Source: Serilophus lunatus
Lineage: Eukaryota; Chordata; Aves; Passeriformes; Eurylaimidae
Length of the DNA stretch: 64,000 nucleotides
Assembly: GCA_013399895.1 (NCBI GenBank)
Contig: VXBA01001027.1
Coordinates: forward strand, 1,999,838-2,063,837
Reading direction: 5' to 3'
In this document: piece after piece, positions 38,720 to 51,000 of the stretch
Position numbering within the stretch: the stretch's first letter is position 1
Layout of the letters: each line of letters starts with the position of its first letter
Translations under genes and position numbers: made by a program
Notes under the pieces: model-generated
Database searches by the model: none
What the model was told of the DNA's origin: nothing
Seen by the model: the letters and a program-made list of their open reading frames with translations, nothing else

Positions 38720-41700
38720 ACATTCTAATAACAGTGATATGGAGTCCTGTTAAAATTTGGTAAAAGAAAAAAGCTGAATTAACAGATAGCAAATTGGAAG
38801 AGAATAGTCTAGCTAACGCTATTTAAGAAAAGCTGAAAATTATGGTATAAAACAAACTCATTAAGACAGCTTTAAAAAGGTAAACAAAAGAATCCCCCAA
38901 ATCCCTAAAGATTAGAGACAATAAAAGTAACTTCTTAAAAACAATTGCATAATGAAAGATAGCCATTTCTAATACTGAAGACTTTCTGAATAAAAATAGT
39001 GTAGAATATAGTTGTTATTATTATTGTTAAGAATTCTAGTCCCTAATTTCCTAAGCCAAGACCACTCATCTTGACCACATCATGAAGTGCACAAGGACTT
39101 CCGCCGTGAGGGAGAGGAGCTCTCTGAGTCCCCACATACCAACTCTCCATCTTCCCTCCTCAAATTTCCCAGTGGCCACATCTTCATCAAAAGCAGAAAT
39201 TAAACAGATCTACTGAGGAGTCTAAGTTAGAAGAGTCTCACCAGCCTGAAGACAGATTTAAACAGGCTGCATATAATGCATGGAAATATGATATACAGAA
39301 AATACTTGCTCTGTATTAATCAAAGTCAGTAAAAAAACCTGTAAATCTCACTGCTTTTCTAAATATAACGTAGTTTCAATACCTACTTGCCTCAATTCTT
39401 ATTGTATCCTATATTACTTGGGTAAAATCTCTTTTCATGACAATCAGTGAAACAGCCCATTTCCACAATTCCTTACAGCCCAGCAGGCAGGCCTACCTCT
39501 ACAGCCTTGTTAATTATGAATCCTTTCTGTGATGCTAATAGATTATTCCACTTTGAATGAGCACCCAAAATTATTTAGTAACACCTTGTTTAATATGACA
39601 GATTTGTGATTTTACATATGAAATAATTAATTTGCTTAAAAAAGTGTAAAAAAAAAAAAAAAAAGCTTTCACTTGTGCTATCAGCTCTTTTACCAGCACA
39701 AGCAACACTTTTATTTCTTTGATTTTTTTGACAGTTCAGCCAAAACCAGCTTAACTACATCTCCACCAGGTCAGTACGCACAGGTAACTATGGATGGGAC
39801 AACAGATGGCCCTACAAATGAATTTTGCATGTCTGCAACATAAACAGCGTCAGTCTCTAGCAGGTTCCATTCCTCAATAAGTAAATTGTTTTTCATCTTT
39901 AGAACTTGAAAACAGAAAGCAGCTTAATTTGGATTTGTTTTTATTACCACTGTTATTAGTTTGCATTATAAAATCTTTATTCTTTCACCACAGTATATGG
40001 CTTGATATTAGAAATGATTAGTACCTACTCATTCTTCAACCTTTCAAAAACCAGATTTCTTAGAAAACGATTCAGACATCCAACTTGGTACAGGAACATT
40101 CTTGTTAATGCATCAGCCAACTCCAAAAACAAGAGCTTCCATAATGAACCTCTGCAGTGGCTAACCCAATTTCTGCTTTACTGGCATGAAGCTGGTTGTG
40201 GCCCATTCCACACTACCTGGAAAACAGCTAACCTCCCTGTGTAAGCATTTCTGCTGTTTTACATGGCAGAATTAAAGATTTGTAACTGTAAGTAAAATTC
40301 TTAGAGAAATGAACAATGCAATAGCACCAATATAAAAATACAAGGCTCAGGCTGGAAACTGTTGTATTCTCAAAGCCATATGGATGCATTTTGCTCTCCT
40401 GTCACTTTGCAATCCCATTTCACTGAAATATGTTGGAATTAAACCCTCTTGAAAAATCAAGCATTTAATCCTTGCCTCAGTTTACCCAGTTGCAGTGTGT
40501 TATGGGAAAATATAGATGTATTTTACTACAAGAAGGCACTGAAAAATTAAATTTTCTCTTCTATTGTTCTCTTGTTGTATTATGGAAAACGCTTTTGTAG
40601 AGTACTCAAACATACTCTAGGAACAGATAAAAGACTTGCTAAATTGGTCTAGACAAACTTATTGTTTCCAGCTTATTGACTCTTTTCAACTGGCTTCAAT
40701 TTCCCATGTCATTTCAGGAGTAACCTAGGGAAGGAATGATGAATTGGCCAAACTATATCCCTGGCACACCTATGCCATCCAACACTCAATACCAGGGCAT
40801 CTCTAAAACGATCATATGAAATATCTTTAGACTGCTAAGGACAGGCCAACATACATTTACTCATTAATGCAACTAGGCATTTCTCCATGTCACAAACACT
40901 GTCACATAAATTAATGATCTAAAACACTGTGGGAATTGCCTGTTATCCATTTACTGGTCTGCACAAACACCATCAGGACATGCTAGCAAGGGATGAAGGT
41001 CAAGGAACAGATTTACATTTATCCACCTTTCTAGGACCATTAGATCAAGACTTTGCTACACATACAACTTCACTGTAGTAGAGGAAAATCCTTTTCACTT
41101 CCACTGCCCTCACAACAGAAACATAAACCAGTAGCACCTGGACACAAGAGTGTTCATTCCTACCAGAGCCCCTTCTTGATCCACTGAGCAAAAAGATTGT
41201 GGGACACAAATGTCATGTGCCCCTTTTTGTAACAGGTTGCCACAAAGGCCAATTAATGGTACATTATTGCAGGCCCTATATTTCACTTAGCTGCATCCTG
41301 ATTAGCATAGAGTTATAATAATATAATTACACATGCTATATTTAATAGGCACTGTAGAGCAAATAATAACAAAATTGTAGCAAAAATCAGCCTGGAGTAA
41401 AAGTCCTCTAAGTCTGCACAGCTATTTGTTAATTCCTTTTCCGAGCCTGATTTCCTCACTGTTCTGGCTACCTCCAGCAGGCTGAGGTAAAAAGCAACAC
41501 TCACCCAGGCAAGGTCCCAAGGGTTCTGTATGAGAAAACAGTGCACCCCAACCTGAATCTCACCTGGCAGACTGGGCTCGATCCTCCAGCGGAACCACAC
41601 AACCCTCCACCGGCTCAAGGGCAGAAAGCACCAGAGAGGTGCAAGGCTCCAGACTCCTCAAACATGAGCACTATCTCTGCAACACTGCCAGGCTGAATAC

Positions 41701-42335
41701 ATGAAAAACAAGAGAACAACTCCACGAAACAAACTCTCATGTAATTCCTCACATCATTACTGATGGACTAACCAAGTCATCTAAAAGAATTTCCCCCCCA
41801 TTTGCTTTGCTTTGCGTAAAATATTCAGCCTTACAGTGCAAGAACAATGCAAATGGGTAATCAGGGGTATTGATTTCATAATGATTAATGGATATTGTAC
41901 AGTATCTTTTTGCACTCTGCTTTCCTTACACAGCCAAGGCTTCCACTAACGTCACGGGGAGTTTCTCAAGTGAAGAATGCTGGACTAGGTAATTGTTTTT
42001 GCACTTAAGGGCATCTTGCTCCATTTGTTTTGTGCATAATAAAAGCTCATACTTGTACAGTAATTTAGCATTTCTGAATAAACAGAAATTGTGATTCATA
42101 ATTCTCCATCTTCTTGTCCTCATTTCTTTAAAAAAAAAAATTGAGTCACTGTTGTTTAATCCGATAATTATGCAAACACTAAATCTTACACTGGAGGAGA
42201 AAATGTTAACACATATTGAAAAACCAAAATGCGTAGAACTATAATCTGTATGATAAAATGCATTACTCTGTTTAAAAGGATTGTTTTACAGAAGCAATTA
42301 ACAATCAGCAATCATACAGTTCAGCTCGGTGTTTT
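38720..42335. other. Non-coding unique sequence
   Basis: No gene seen. Contains an A-run of 17 at 39648-39664 and a complex stretch at 41925-42125 that carries a CRE half-site (CGTCA, 41950-41954) and an NKX2-like motif (CACTTAA, 42002-42008). The 101-codon minus frame at 41313-41618 has no supporting signal. Confidence 0.5.
39648..39664 (+). repeat. Poly(A) run, 17 bases
   Basis: Seventeen A residues followed by GCTTTC. No element body or target-site duplication is visible. Confidence 0.9.
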
Positions 42336-42350
42336 GATGCCATCTGTTGG
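42336..42350 (-). promoter_or_regulatory. CTCF-like motif, minus orientation
   Basis: Read on the minus strand the site is CCAACAGATGGCATC, which fits the CTCF core pattern CCA-N-N-AG-R-K-GGC-R. CTCF binds such sites as an insulator and loop anchor. The sequence fit is good for a 14-base degenerate core, but such cores occur by chance every few tens of kilobases, so binding is an inference. Confidence 0.3.
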
Positions 42351-42831
42351 AGTAAGTCTTCACATTCCCTCGAATGAAGCTATAATTTTCCGTTTATGAT
42401 TTCATTAGATGCATAGAGTGTAACAGCTACAAAAAGAAAGAAGATTTCACCAAACACTTCCATTTTAGAAAGAGCTGCTCTAAACATTTCTGTTTGACAC
42501 AAATCTTTTCCTAAAAGGACAGGAAGCTGGTAAACTTGTAGTCATTCTCAGAACTCAGCAATACAATCTAGTGTTTAAAGAAATATTTCAAAGACTTTAT
42601 TTCCTATTACCAAATTTATAAGACATTTCAGAAATACGAAACATTTTATTTCACTAGAAAAACTGCTGTAAAAAGTCTTCAGGAAATAATAGGTATTTTT
42701 GTTCCTTTCCAAAAAACTGTAGTGATGTTTTCTAATGGAACAGGGTTGTTATTTTACATGTCTCACAAAAAGACATTTTCCTATTTCATTAATTCAATAA
42801 ATGCTTGATTAAATCTTTGGGGGATTTTTAA
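42351..42831. other. Spacer between two CTCF-like motifs
   Basis: About 480 bases of AT-rich sequence without a gene or a recognisable repeat. Confidence 0.55.
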
Positions 42832-42850
42832 TACACTAGGGGGAGCTCGA
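42832..42850 (+). promoter_or_regulatory. CTCF-like motif, plus orientation
   Basis: TACACTAGGGGGAGCTCGA matches the CTCF consensus (CCACNAGGGGGCGC) at the CACTAGGGGG core, with A for C after the G-run. It lies about 500 bases from the minus-strand motif and points away from it. Binding is not shown by sequence alone. Confidence 0.35.
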
Positions 42851-43096
42851 TCACTACATTGTGCACAAACAATTAGCTCAAAGTTTTACTCTCTAAAACT
42901 ATCATTTAAAAATACCCTTACAAACATCTCTAGCTTATAAACACACATGGTTTCTATATGACAGCACTGAAACAGAAATCCCCTAACATACCACACAATA
43001 TTAAGCAAGTGATAAAAGCCATATAAAATAAGTTAAAATTACTTATTATTATATTGTCATTACATAGGCTGCACCAGTTACAACCCAGGGGAGAGA

Positions 43097-43131
43097 ACCC
43101 CCACCAACAAAAAACCCCTCAAAACCAACCT
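43097..43131 (+). repeat. A/C-rich low-complexity tract
   Basis: Thirty-five bases with only A and C apart from a single T, similar in make-up to the longer tract at 22530-22629. Confidence 0.7.
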
Positions 43132-44762
43132 AAAATAATCCTGCTTTCCCTCCTAGCACCACACACCATGCAGGCTTATTGCTATAATGATGGCCATTAG
43201 ACTATTAATTAAACAATAGCATAAAAAAGCAACGCTGCTGCACTGTACCTTTAACTATTACATTTTTCTTTAGCACTACCCCTCACCAATTACACAGAAT
43301 GTGTTTCTAAGAGAAGAAGGAATAAATTCTGATTTTACTTATTATGTGCCTACAAGTTCGAGTCTTCTAAAATGAACCAATTTGTAAATTTTTCATTTTT
43401 AAAGACTCTAATCAGTTTACTCTGATAGAGGGAAAATTTCATTCCTAAGAAGATAAAAAGACTTGATCTGGTAAATCATGATTTTAATTGTTGATTCCTT
43501 TCAAGTATTATGGTGAAAATTGCCCACTCAGCCGCAGCTTTCAAAAAATCAAGAACAGCCTCGTGTACATGGCTGTAAAATTATGCCCAACTGCACAGCC
43601 TTCAGAAAAGCCCAAATCCCTCAACCACCCCAATTCCACAGATGTCAACTGGCTCCCTAGAAGAGGCAAAACTACTTATGAACTGCTAAAGGCCCCACAG
43701 TGGCAGGTGTCAGACACTGAATTTCTGATGCTGAAGAAGGAGCACAGTGCTCTGATTCCACACTAATGGGCTATGTCTGAAAACAACTACTTTTCAATTA
43801 CTTTCTTTAAAAATAAGTTCCAAGTACTACCAAGGGGTTCCTTCAAATAAAGACCTGCTTGATGAAGTCAAATATCATACAAATTTGGTATGCCACTGAA
43901 GTTAGATTCATTACATAAATGGGAGATGTAGTGTTTTATTTGTAAGAGTTTTTTTAAAAAGAAGTAGGACCTTGAAAATATGGTATTCTCCTCAATTTCT
44001 TCACCTCTTTCATTAGTATACTCAATTGTTTTTGTCTTTTGCTACTTTTTGGTCTTGTTATAAATGCCCATACTATGGTGTTTTTCAAGAATATGTTTTC
44101 TAAGAACTAAGTATTTGACAGAAATGTATCCTTTTAAATACAGGAATGCATCTAACTACTAAAAACCACCGGTAAAGGTAAGCAACACTATTTATCCTAA
44201 TAAGAACCATTTCATTGTACTATTTACTACTACTTCTTTTGCATGACTTACTCTCTACTCATCATTTTATTTTCACTCCACCTCCAGCCCTCAGCAAAAG
44301 ATGAGCTGCCCTTTATATCATGTCCTTAGTATTTCTCCTGGAGATTTAACTGGAAACTCCTAGACATTGCTTTTAAAGATCATTATTAAAATTATAATTT
44401 AAAGACACAAAAGGGAAAAAGCCACAGACTGAGGTCCATTCAGTCTTGGCTACCCCAAGACTGTAAAGACAAATATTAGTGGAAAGAGGATTATAAAGTG
44501 GTTTTGCAGCAGATACTGCTTCCAGCTTACAAGCACTGTTGTACCTGGCTGATTTCTTTACAAACCAAGATTCAACTCCTACATGAATAGCATGTATCTC
44601 AAAACAGCACCCTTAAAATCTAATGAAAAGTAGATTTGATCTAATCTGTGAGGTCCAGAAACAAATCTGACATGACAGAGCGAGATGCTGGGAGTATTCA
44701 AGAAATGATACACTAATGCAATAATGCATTTTCCTGTAATGAATCAACACCTATGAGAGAAA

Positions 44763-44796
44763 GAAACTGTGGAAGGAAACCAAGGAAACTGTGGAA
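44763..44796 (+). repeat. Partial tandem duplication, 22-bp period
   Basis: GAAACTGTGGAA occurs at 44763-44774 and again at 44785-44796, exact over 12 bases. This looks like a small local duplication. Confidence 0.8.
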
Positions 44797-47700
44797 CCCT
44801 TCAAGGCTTCCCTGGATAACATTTCTCCATGGTCCCCATGGTGTATTAGGCTGACTGTTGCAGAAATACATTAGAAAGTACTTTGAATTCTTTTGAAATG
44901 TTGTTAAAAGAATGTAATAATGCTACTATCAGTACTCTTCCCAAACTGCCATTACCTACACACTCATCCCAAACATGCATTTAACACTCAGAGCTGTCCT
45001 GACCTCACTCTGCATTGCAACAAACTTGTCTCAAATCCCTCAGGTTGAGTATCTTGACGTTATTAAGTTATCAAGCCCAAAACTTGGACAAAAAAAAATA
45101 ATCACGTGCTGATGACAAAGGCACAAAGAGAAAAAGTTGAGTTGAACAGCCAGTATTTTTTCCTGTGTTTACCCCACTGCAAAAGGAAATGTTTCTAATT
45201 TCAAGAGAACTCCTGACTGAACCTATCACCCTTTCTTCACTAAAAGAAAAATCAAGGTAATTTTCATGTTTTAATTCTCTAGGAGAAATAAGTAGCTATC
45301 CAGTGTAATAAGCACATGAGGAGCAGGCAGCACAGATAATCTCTTCTGATTTTTTTTTTTGAGGACAAAATTCAGAACTGATAAAAATTGGTCCTACATG
45401 GAAATGATGTTTCTTTCAGGCATCCATAATTCTATGAATTACTGAACTAATTAATCACACAAGTGTTATTGCTACACACTGTATAGTAATCTCACCAGGA
45501 AATGTCTCAGGGCTGGTGAATACTGTCTGTCATGACTGTGTTACACTGTCCAGCTCCTCAGAGGAGTTTTGCAACTATAGCTGTTTAAGTTCTTTGAGGA
45601 AACAAAGTTTTTAATCCACAATTCCAGAATTAGGAACTTCTTACAGATCAAGAATAATAAAGACCACATGATTATTAAAGCTATTGTGAGCAAGGGTTTG
45701 AAGTGATGGATATGAAAATCAGTATTGAAAAAGATATTTTGTTTATAACCTGAATTTCAGTTCAGGTGGGAACAATGGCCTGTTCACCATCCTTTACCAA
45801 CACTAACTTTTGGCTATCAGTCACCATCTCCCATATAGTTTATTACTAACTTACAACTTGACTTTTGGAAGTAGCATAAATTAGAAGATCAAACTTAAAA
45901 AAATTTATAACGTGAGTTTAAAAAAAACCCACCAGGGACCCCACAAAACACAATTGTGTAAAGCATTTCAACAAAATGCATTTATTTATCTTAGCAAGAA
46001 TTAATAATTCCTTACACTGTTTGCTTGCTTACATATCTGAAGGTTTTTCTTGATGCCTTTGCTTCAGCATTACACTGGGAGATCACGTTTTGCTACTTAT
46101 TTAGTATTAATTTTAAGATCTTTTGGAAGAAAATGCTTCCAGGGATACAGCCCTACCATTTCATTCCTATCCCAGAGGAACTGCTCCCTTGAGATAATGA
46201 TGGAGCACTAGCACACTCCCTGCACAAGATGAAAATTTTCATCCCAGTTTACAAACTTTCCCATAAATGCTTTAATTTTTAGGTTTTCCTCTGGATTTCT
46301 TGGTTAACAATGAGATTAATAAGAACAGCTGTTCAATGGGAAGAGCATTCCCAGAGAACGGCTGGAATGCTGCTGGGCCCCCACAGTGTTAAGGAACATT
46401 TAATGCCGACTCATGTCAAATTAAATGTGCTCTATCATAAGAAGTGTTGCTCCAATACAATATCCAGAGTTTAAGTAGCTTCTACCGTTGGTATCCACCT
46501 ACAATTAGTCATTTTAAATATCACCTACTGTCTACACCAGCTGAAAATAAAATTAATTCAGATGCCTCACTCTAGTCCCTGGCAAATACTCATACTGCTC
46601 CATGACTGTATGTGAATAATATTCCATGTTCCCAAATTAATTCAAAATCAGAAATATACAAATCAAGGTACAATTTTCAGAAGTCAGCTTTTCTACTGCT
46701 TATTTTTTCTTGTTTTGGGTGGTTTTTGTTTATTTTTTTAAGACACACCCTCCCAAGTCTATTAGAGTGTCACATACATAAACATGGATAAGAAATTGTA
46801 TTTCATACACTCAGCTTCAGTAGAGTCAATATTTTTCCCCATAAGTGCCAAATTGGTCTAACATTGTTATAAAAGAAAAGTATATCTATGATAGCTGGAG
46901 TACTTCAGAAATATGAGTGATCAGTTATTCCACATAAAGAAAATAACAGGTTAGGTACTTGTTGAACCAAAAAACAATCTGCCCTGTGTGTCCTTAGTTT
47001 ACTAGTAACCGAGTCAGCAAACATGGTCATTGAATACCTGTATTTCACACGTCAGGAAATTTCTGCACCAAGCAGTTTCAGTTCCATTCAGTATTTCAAG
47101 AGATTTTAAATTCTGCTTGTTGACAAGATGACTCACCTCCACAAAGAACAGGACACTATTTACCTTCACTTTTCTTTCTGTTGGCAGAAACAAAATCTGA
47201 TCTAACGTTTTTCTTAGTCACTTAAAACCAGTCAATCTTTTCCTTGAAATCTTGATGAATAACAGTCTCACACAGCAGCTAAAACACAAGAATATGTCAA
47301 TAAATATAAAATCTTCCCTACTCTGACAAGAACTAATGCAGACAAGATGCAGGCATTGCAATTAAAAACAATCTTAGGAAATTTAGAGTTCAGGCTACAG
47401 AGGACAGAGTCTGCTCTCAGTTACACACGTTTTCTTACAACAGCATTTTTTCAAAGAAACAAGACTCAACTTTGATGCTCATTGGTTTAAGTAATGACAG
47501 AACATGGCACTGGAATTACATCTTGGCTTTTGGAACACAAGTAAGTCTTAATACACTTTACAGCTGGACTTGCAGCTCATACATCATCTGGTTCCCTCTC
47601 ACTAGGTACCCAGGAAAAGATGCAGGCCAAATAGAAGTCTCAAAATACATCATATGCTTTCATGAAAAGGTTTCAACTGAGATATTTCTCAAGCCTTTAA

Positions 47701-47955
47701 TTTTGATAAGAACACTGTAAAGTTTAAATTACAATTCTCTTATTTGCCTAACATTCAGGAGACTGAAAACAAATGGATGTTGTCCCTTCCTCAAACACAC
47801 ACAGTATTCATGCTGCGAGGGAGTTATGCCTACTACAGCATATCAGCATTTTATTCACTCTTTAAAACATGAATATTTAAACAGAAGACGTTTTTCCCCA
47901 TGCAGAAGCCTAAACAGAAGCTCTTTTCTGAAATAGAAAAAGCTGTTATTTTTCC

Positions 47956-47970
47956 TTTTTTTTTTTTTTT
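47956..47970 (+). repeat. Poly(T) run, 15 bases
   Basis: Fifteen T residues, part of a longer pyrimidine stretch (47949-47970) followed by CAGG. It could be a poly(A) tail of a minus-strand retroposed copy, but no such copy is recognisable. Confidence 0.9.
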
Positions 47971-48099
47971 CAGGAGATTTTAAACTGTGTGGAGATAGTT
48001 ACATACACAGGCATCTCAAATGAGAGGGCACCACACATACATGTAATTGGTTGCCTTTTCTTTTTCCTCGGCAATCTGTACAAAACGTGAAAATGTGCC

Positions 48100-51000
48100 T
48101 GCTTCTGACTAGCCATTAAAAGGCAGTGGTTGCACCATACTGTGATTTGGGGAGCTGAAGAAAATAGCCAGAACTGACTGATATCTGATAAACAGTAACA
48201 GGAGTCAGTTTATTGCACCAATCGTTAAATAATGGTGCTGATTATAAGGCTGCTAACTGCAGATGCTGTAATTGTCTGTCATAAATCTTAGTCATTTGTG
48301 ACAGGAGCACAATGAAAGAGAGCATCTGCTTGAGGGCAAATGACTTCTGATAAATATCAGCTCTGCTAAAATGTACTTGGATGTGTCTCAATATTTTGGA
48401 GAGCCATTCATGTTGCTTCCACAAATGTGAAGTTATTATTGGTTTGTATTGATTTTGCCACCTTGGGTTTTTTTTTCCCTTTTTAAAGAGACAGAGTCTG
48501 AGAGTGACTCAAGGTTGAGTTGAATTGAATCTCAGCTCTTTATCTGATCTACTCATTCCTCTCAAATGCATGTTTGAGTGGAAAAAAAAATAATTGCACT
48601 TTTTCAGAAGATTGCTGTGCAGAAACACAGCCTGGAAAATTCAATATGTAGTTCAGGTTTTTATTTTTTCTCTCAAAGCAACTCTTAAGTGAAGGAAAAG
48701 AAACACTTGTAAATCACATTTTTTTAACTCAGTATTTTAGAAGGACTTAAAGTAGTTGAACTAAGTGTCATTTAAGCTATTTGTGGAGAATAATGAAATG
48801 CAAATTTCAAAAGCTGTCCAAAAGTAATTTTTTTTGTTTTCAAAATAATTAACATATTAATTTCCTGTCCGACCCATAACAACATAAGAGAGCCAGCTAA
48901 GTTCTTCCACCCTGTCCCCCTCCTGAACAGTGCTTTAATTCTTAATCTTACAAATGCTTAACATTCAGCAAGCTATTGTAGTCTTATTTCAGCAGTACTG
49001 AAAGTGATGCACACATTATTCATCTTCAAATGTGAGTTTCTTGGTGATATTCCTAACACATCATCAGGATTACACTCCAAATATTTTCACAAGTAAAGGT
49101 AATAAACTGGAAATTTAAAACTGAAAATTTTACTGGCAACTAATCAATAGCGGCTTCCCCTTCCAGCAATTCCTTGTTTAATTCAATGATCAGTCCTCAG
49201 CCTTTGCAACAAATTAATTTGGCTTCTACTAGTGGCCACTTCCTTCACTGCACAGTTGCCAGAACAGGTGCAAGTCATGTTGCATATGCAAAACCTGTTG
49301 GAGTAGATCAGTTACAGCCACCTGATGGAAGCCTGGCCCACATCATTAACAGGTCAGGGCATCATCTTGAGGTTGCTTGGCATAAAGAATAAAGCTGAAA
49401 ATCATAAATGTAGGGAAAAACATCCTATTTCCTACTCTCTAAATAACTTTAATAGAGGGCTTAGACAAATATAGCATGTGGGCAAAAAAGTGCAAAAGAG
49501 TTAAAGGACATGAAGGGCAGAGACTCCAGATAATATCTCTTGCCGTGGGATAACAGGGAAATTTCTGACCTGCATAATAAATAAAATAAAAAATTTAAAA
49601 AATACCACATAACAAAATAAAAGACAATAGGGGATGAGAGCAGTAACAGCTCATGAAGATACGTGATAAGGCCCACACTATTTGTAGTATTCCAAGAAAT
49701 GAGTTAGTGGGGGAAAAAATCCCTAATTGGTGTGTCATGGAAAAACCGTTACAGTACCAAGTCAATAAGTAATAAAATGGTCAATTAAATTAATTGTTCA
49801 CAAAAGCTAAGTTATAATTGTGAAGAACAAACACCCTCCTTCTACCTGTGCATACAGAGGTTCCAAGTGACTACTGCCATTTGGTTGTAGAATAGATTGT
49901 TTTATGAAAACATCAGCTCAAAAGAGCCAGCTAAACATTGTGAATTGAATATTTTAAGAAAGAGAACAAATTAGAAAGTGACAAGGGTTTCTGTATCTTC
50001 AATACTTAATGCAGTTCTTCACTTTCCCTCCCCAAATTATGAAATAGAAAAAGCAAAGATTTAGATAAGACAACAGATTGTAAAGTCTGGACTGGAGTCT
50101 AGAGATTAGAGATGAGTGATATAAAAAAGCCAGAAAATTTAACAAAATATGCAATACAGTAGCATAAAAATGCACTGAAGTTAATACAAAAAAACCCCTA
50201 GAGGCTGCGGAAATAGTCTGGAGAAGTATTATGTTGTGAGTGCCTTGTTCTTATGTTCTATCTTGGATCTTTACTGCTGGTCACTGTCAGAAATAAGATA
50301 CTGAGTCAAAGGGACTTTGACCACTAATGAGCTTGATAAAACAGGGTTTATACTGAATGATGATTCTACTGAATCAGTTGGTCTAAAGGAATCCCTCCTC
50401 ACATTAGAGTTGCACATGAACATAAAGAAAAGTTGGTGTTAATATTTTAAGAAAATTTGGTTTAATGGCTTACTATACTTTGTCCTCAAGCAAGATTTTA
50501 ATTACTTAACTCATCTTTAAGTCTCTATAAAGTATCTTTGGTCTAACATAAAACAAGTTCCATCCTTCCTTTTGGTGAAACAAGCCCCCAACCAACCAAC
50601 CAGAACAACCCACACAGAGAACCAAAAACCAGCACTCAACTTTTTTTGAAGTTCAGATGTGCAGAGATTAGTGCCCATTCAACATCTAAACACTTAAAAC
50701 CACTTTTTATAGATGCAGCATTTACTAGACTTGCTGAAAGGATTATATTGTCATTGTTCATGGTTCAAGATCTCTCTTCCAAACTGATGGCAACAGGTTG
50801 TTAAGCCTCAAAAGTATGAGATTTTTTTAATAAAAGCTAAGTTGGCTTTCTTTGCCAGCTCCTCAGTAATAAAGACTATAGTGACTATTTTAAATATAAT
50901 AATTACAGTGCTTGTTTTGATCCTTTAACATTTGCTTTTTCCTCTGCAATCAAGAAAGCTGAGATTCAGTCCAAAGCTGAGTGCCAGCTATCCCATTTCC

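Larger units (their letters stand above)
42851..48099. other. Non-coding unique sequence
   Basis: No gene seen. An A/C-rich tract lies at 43097-43131, an imperfect 22-bp-period duplication at 44763-44796, and a T-run of 15 at 47956-47970 that ends in CAG. The last resembles a splice acceptor, but the frame after it closes within about 40 codons without a donor. Confidence 0.5.

Noticed and set aside
47949..48090. Pyrimidine tract plus CAG that looks like a splice acceptor, followed by an open frame of about 39 codons
   Set aside because: No splice donor follows before the stop, and the T-run is a simple homopolymer. There is no exon support.
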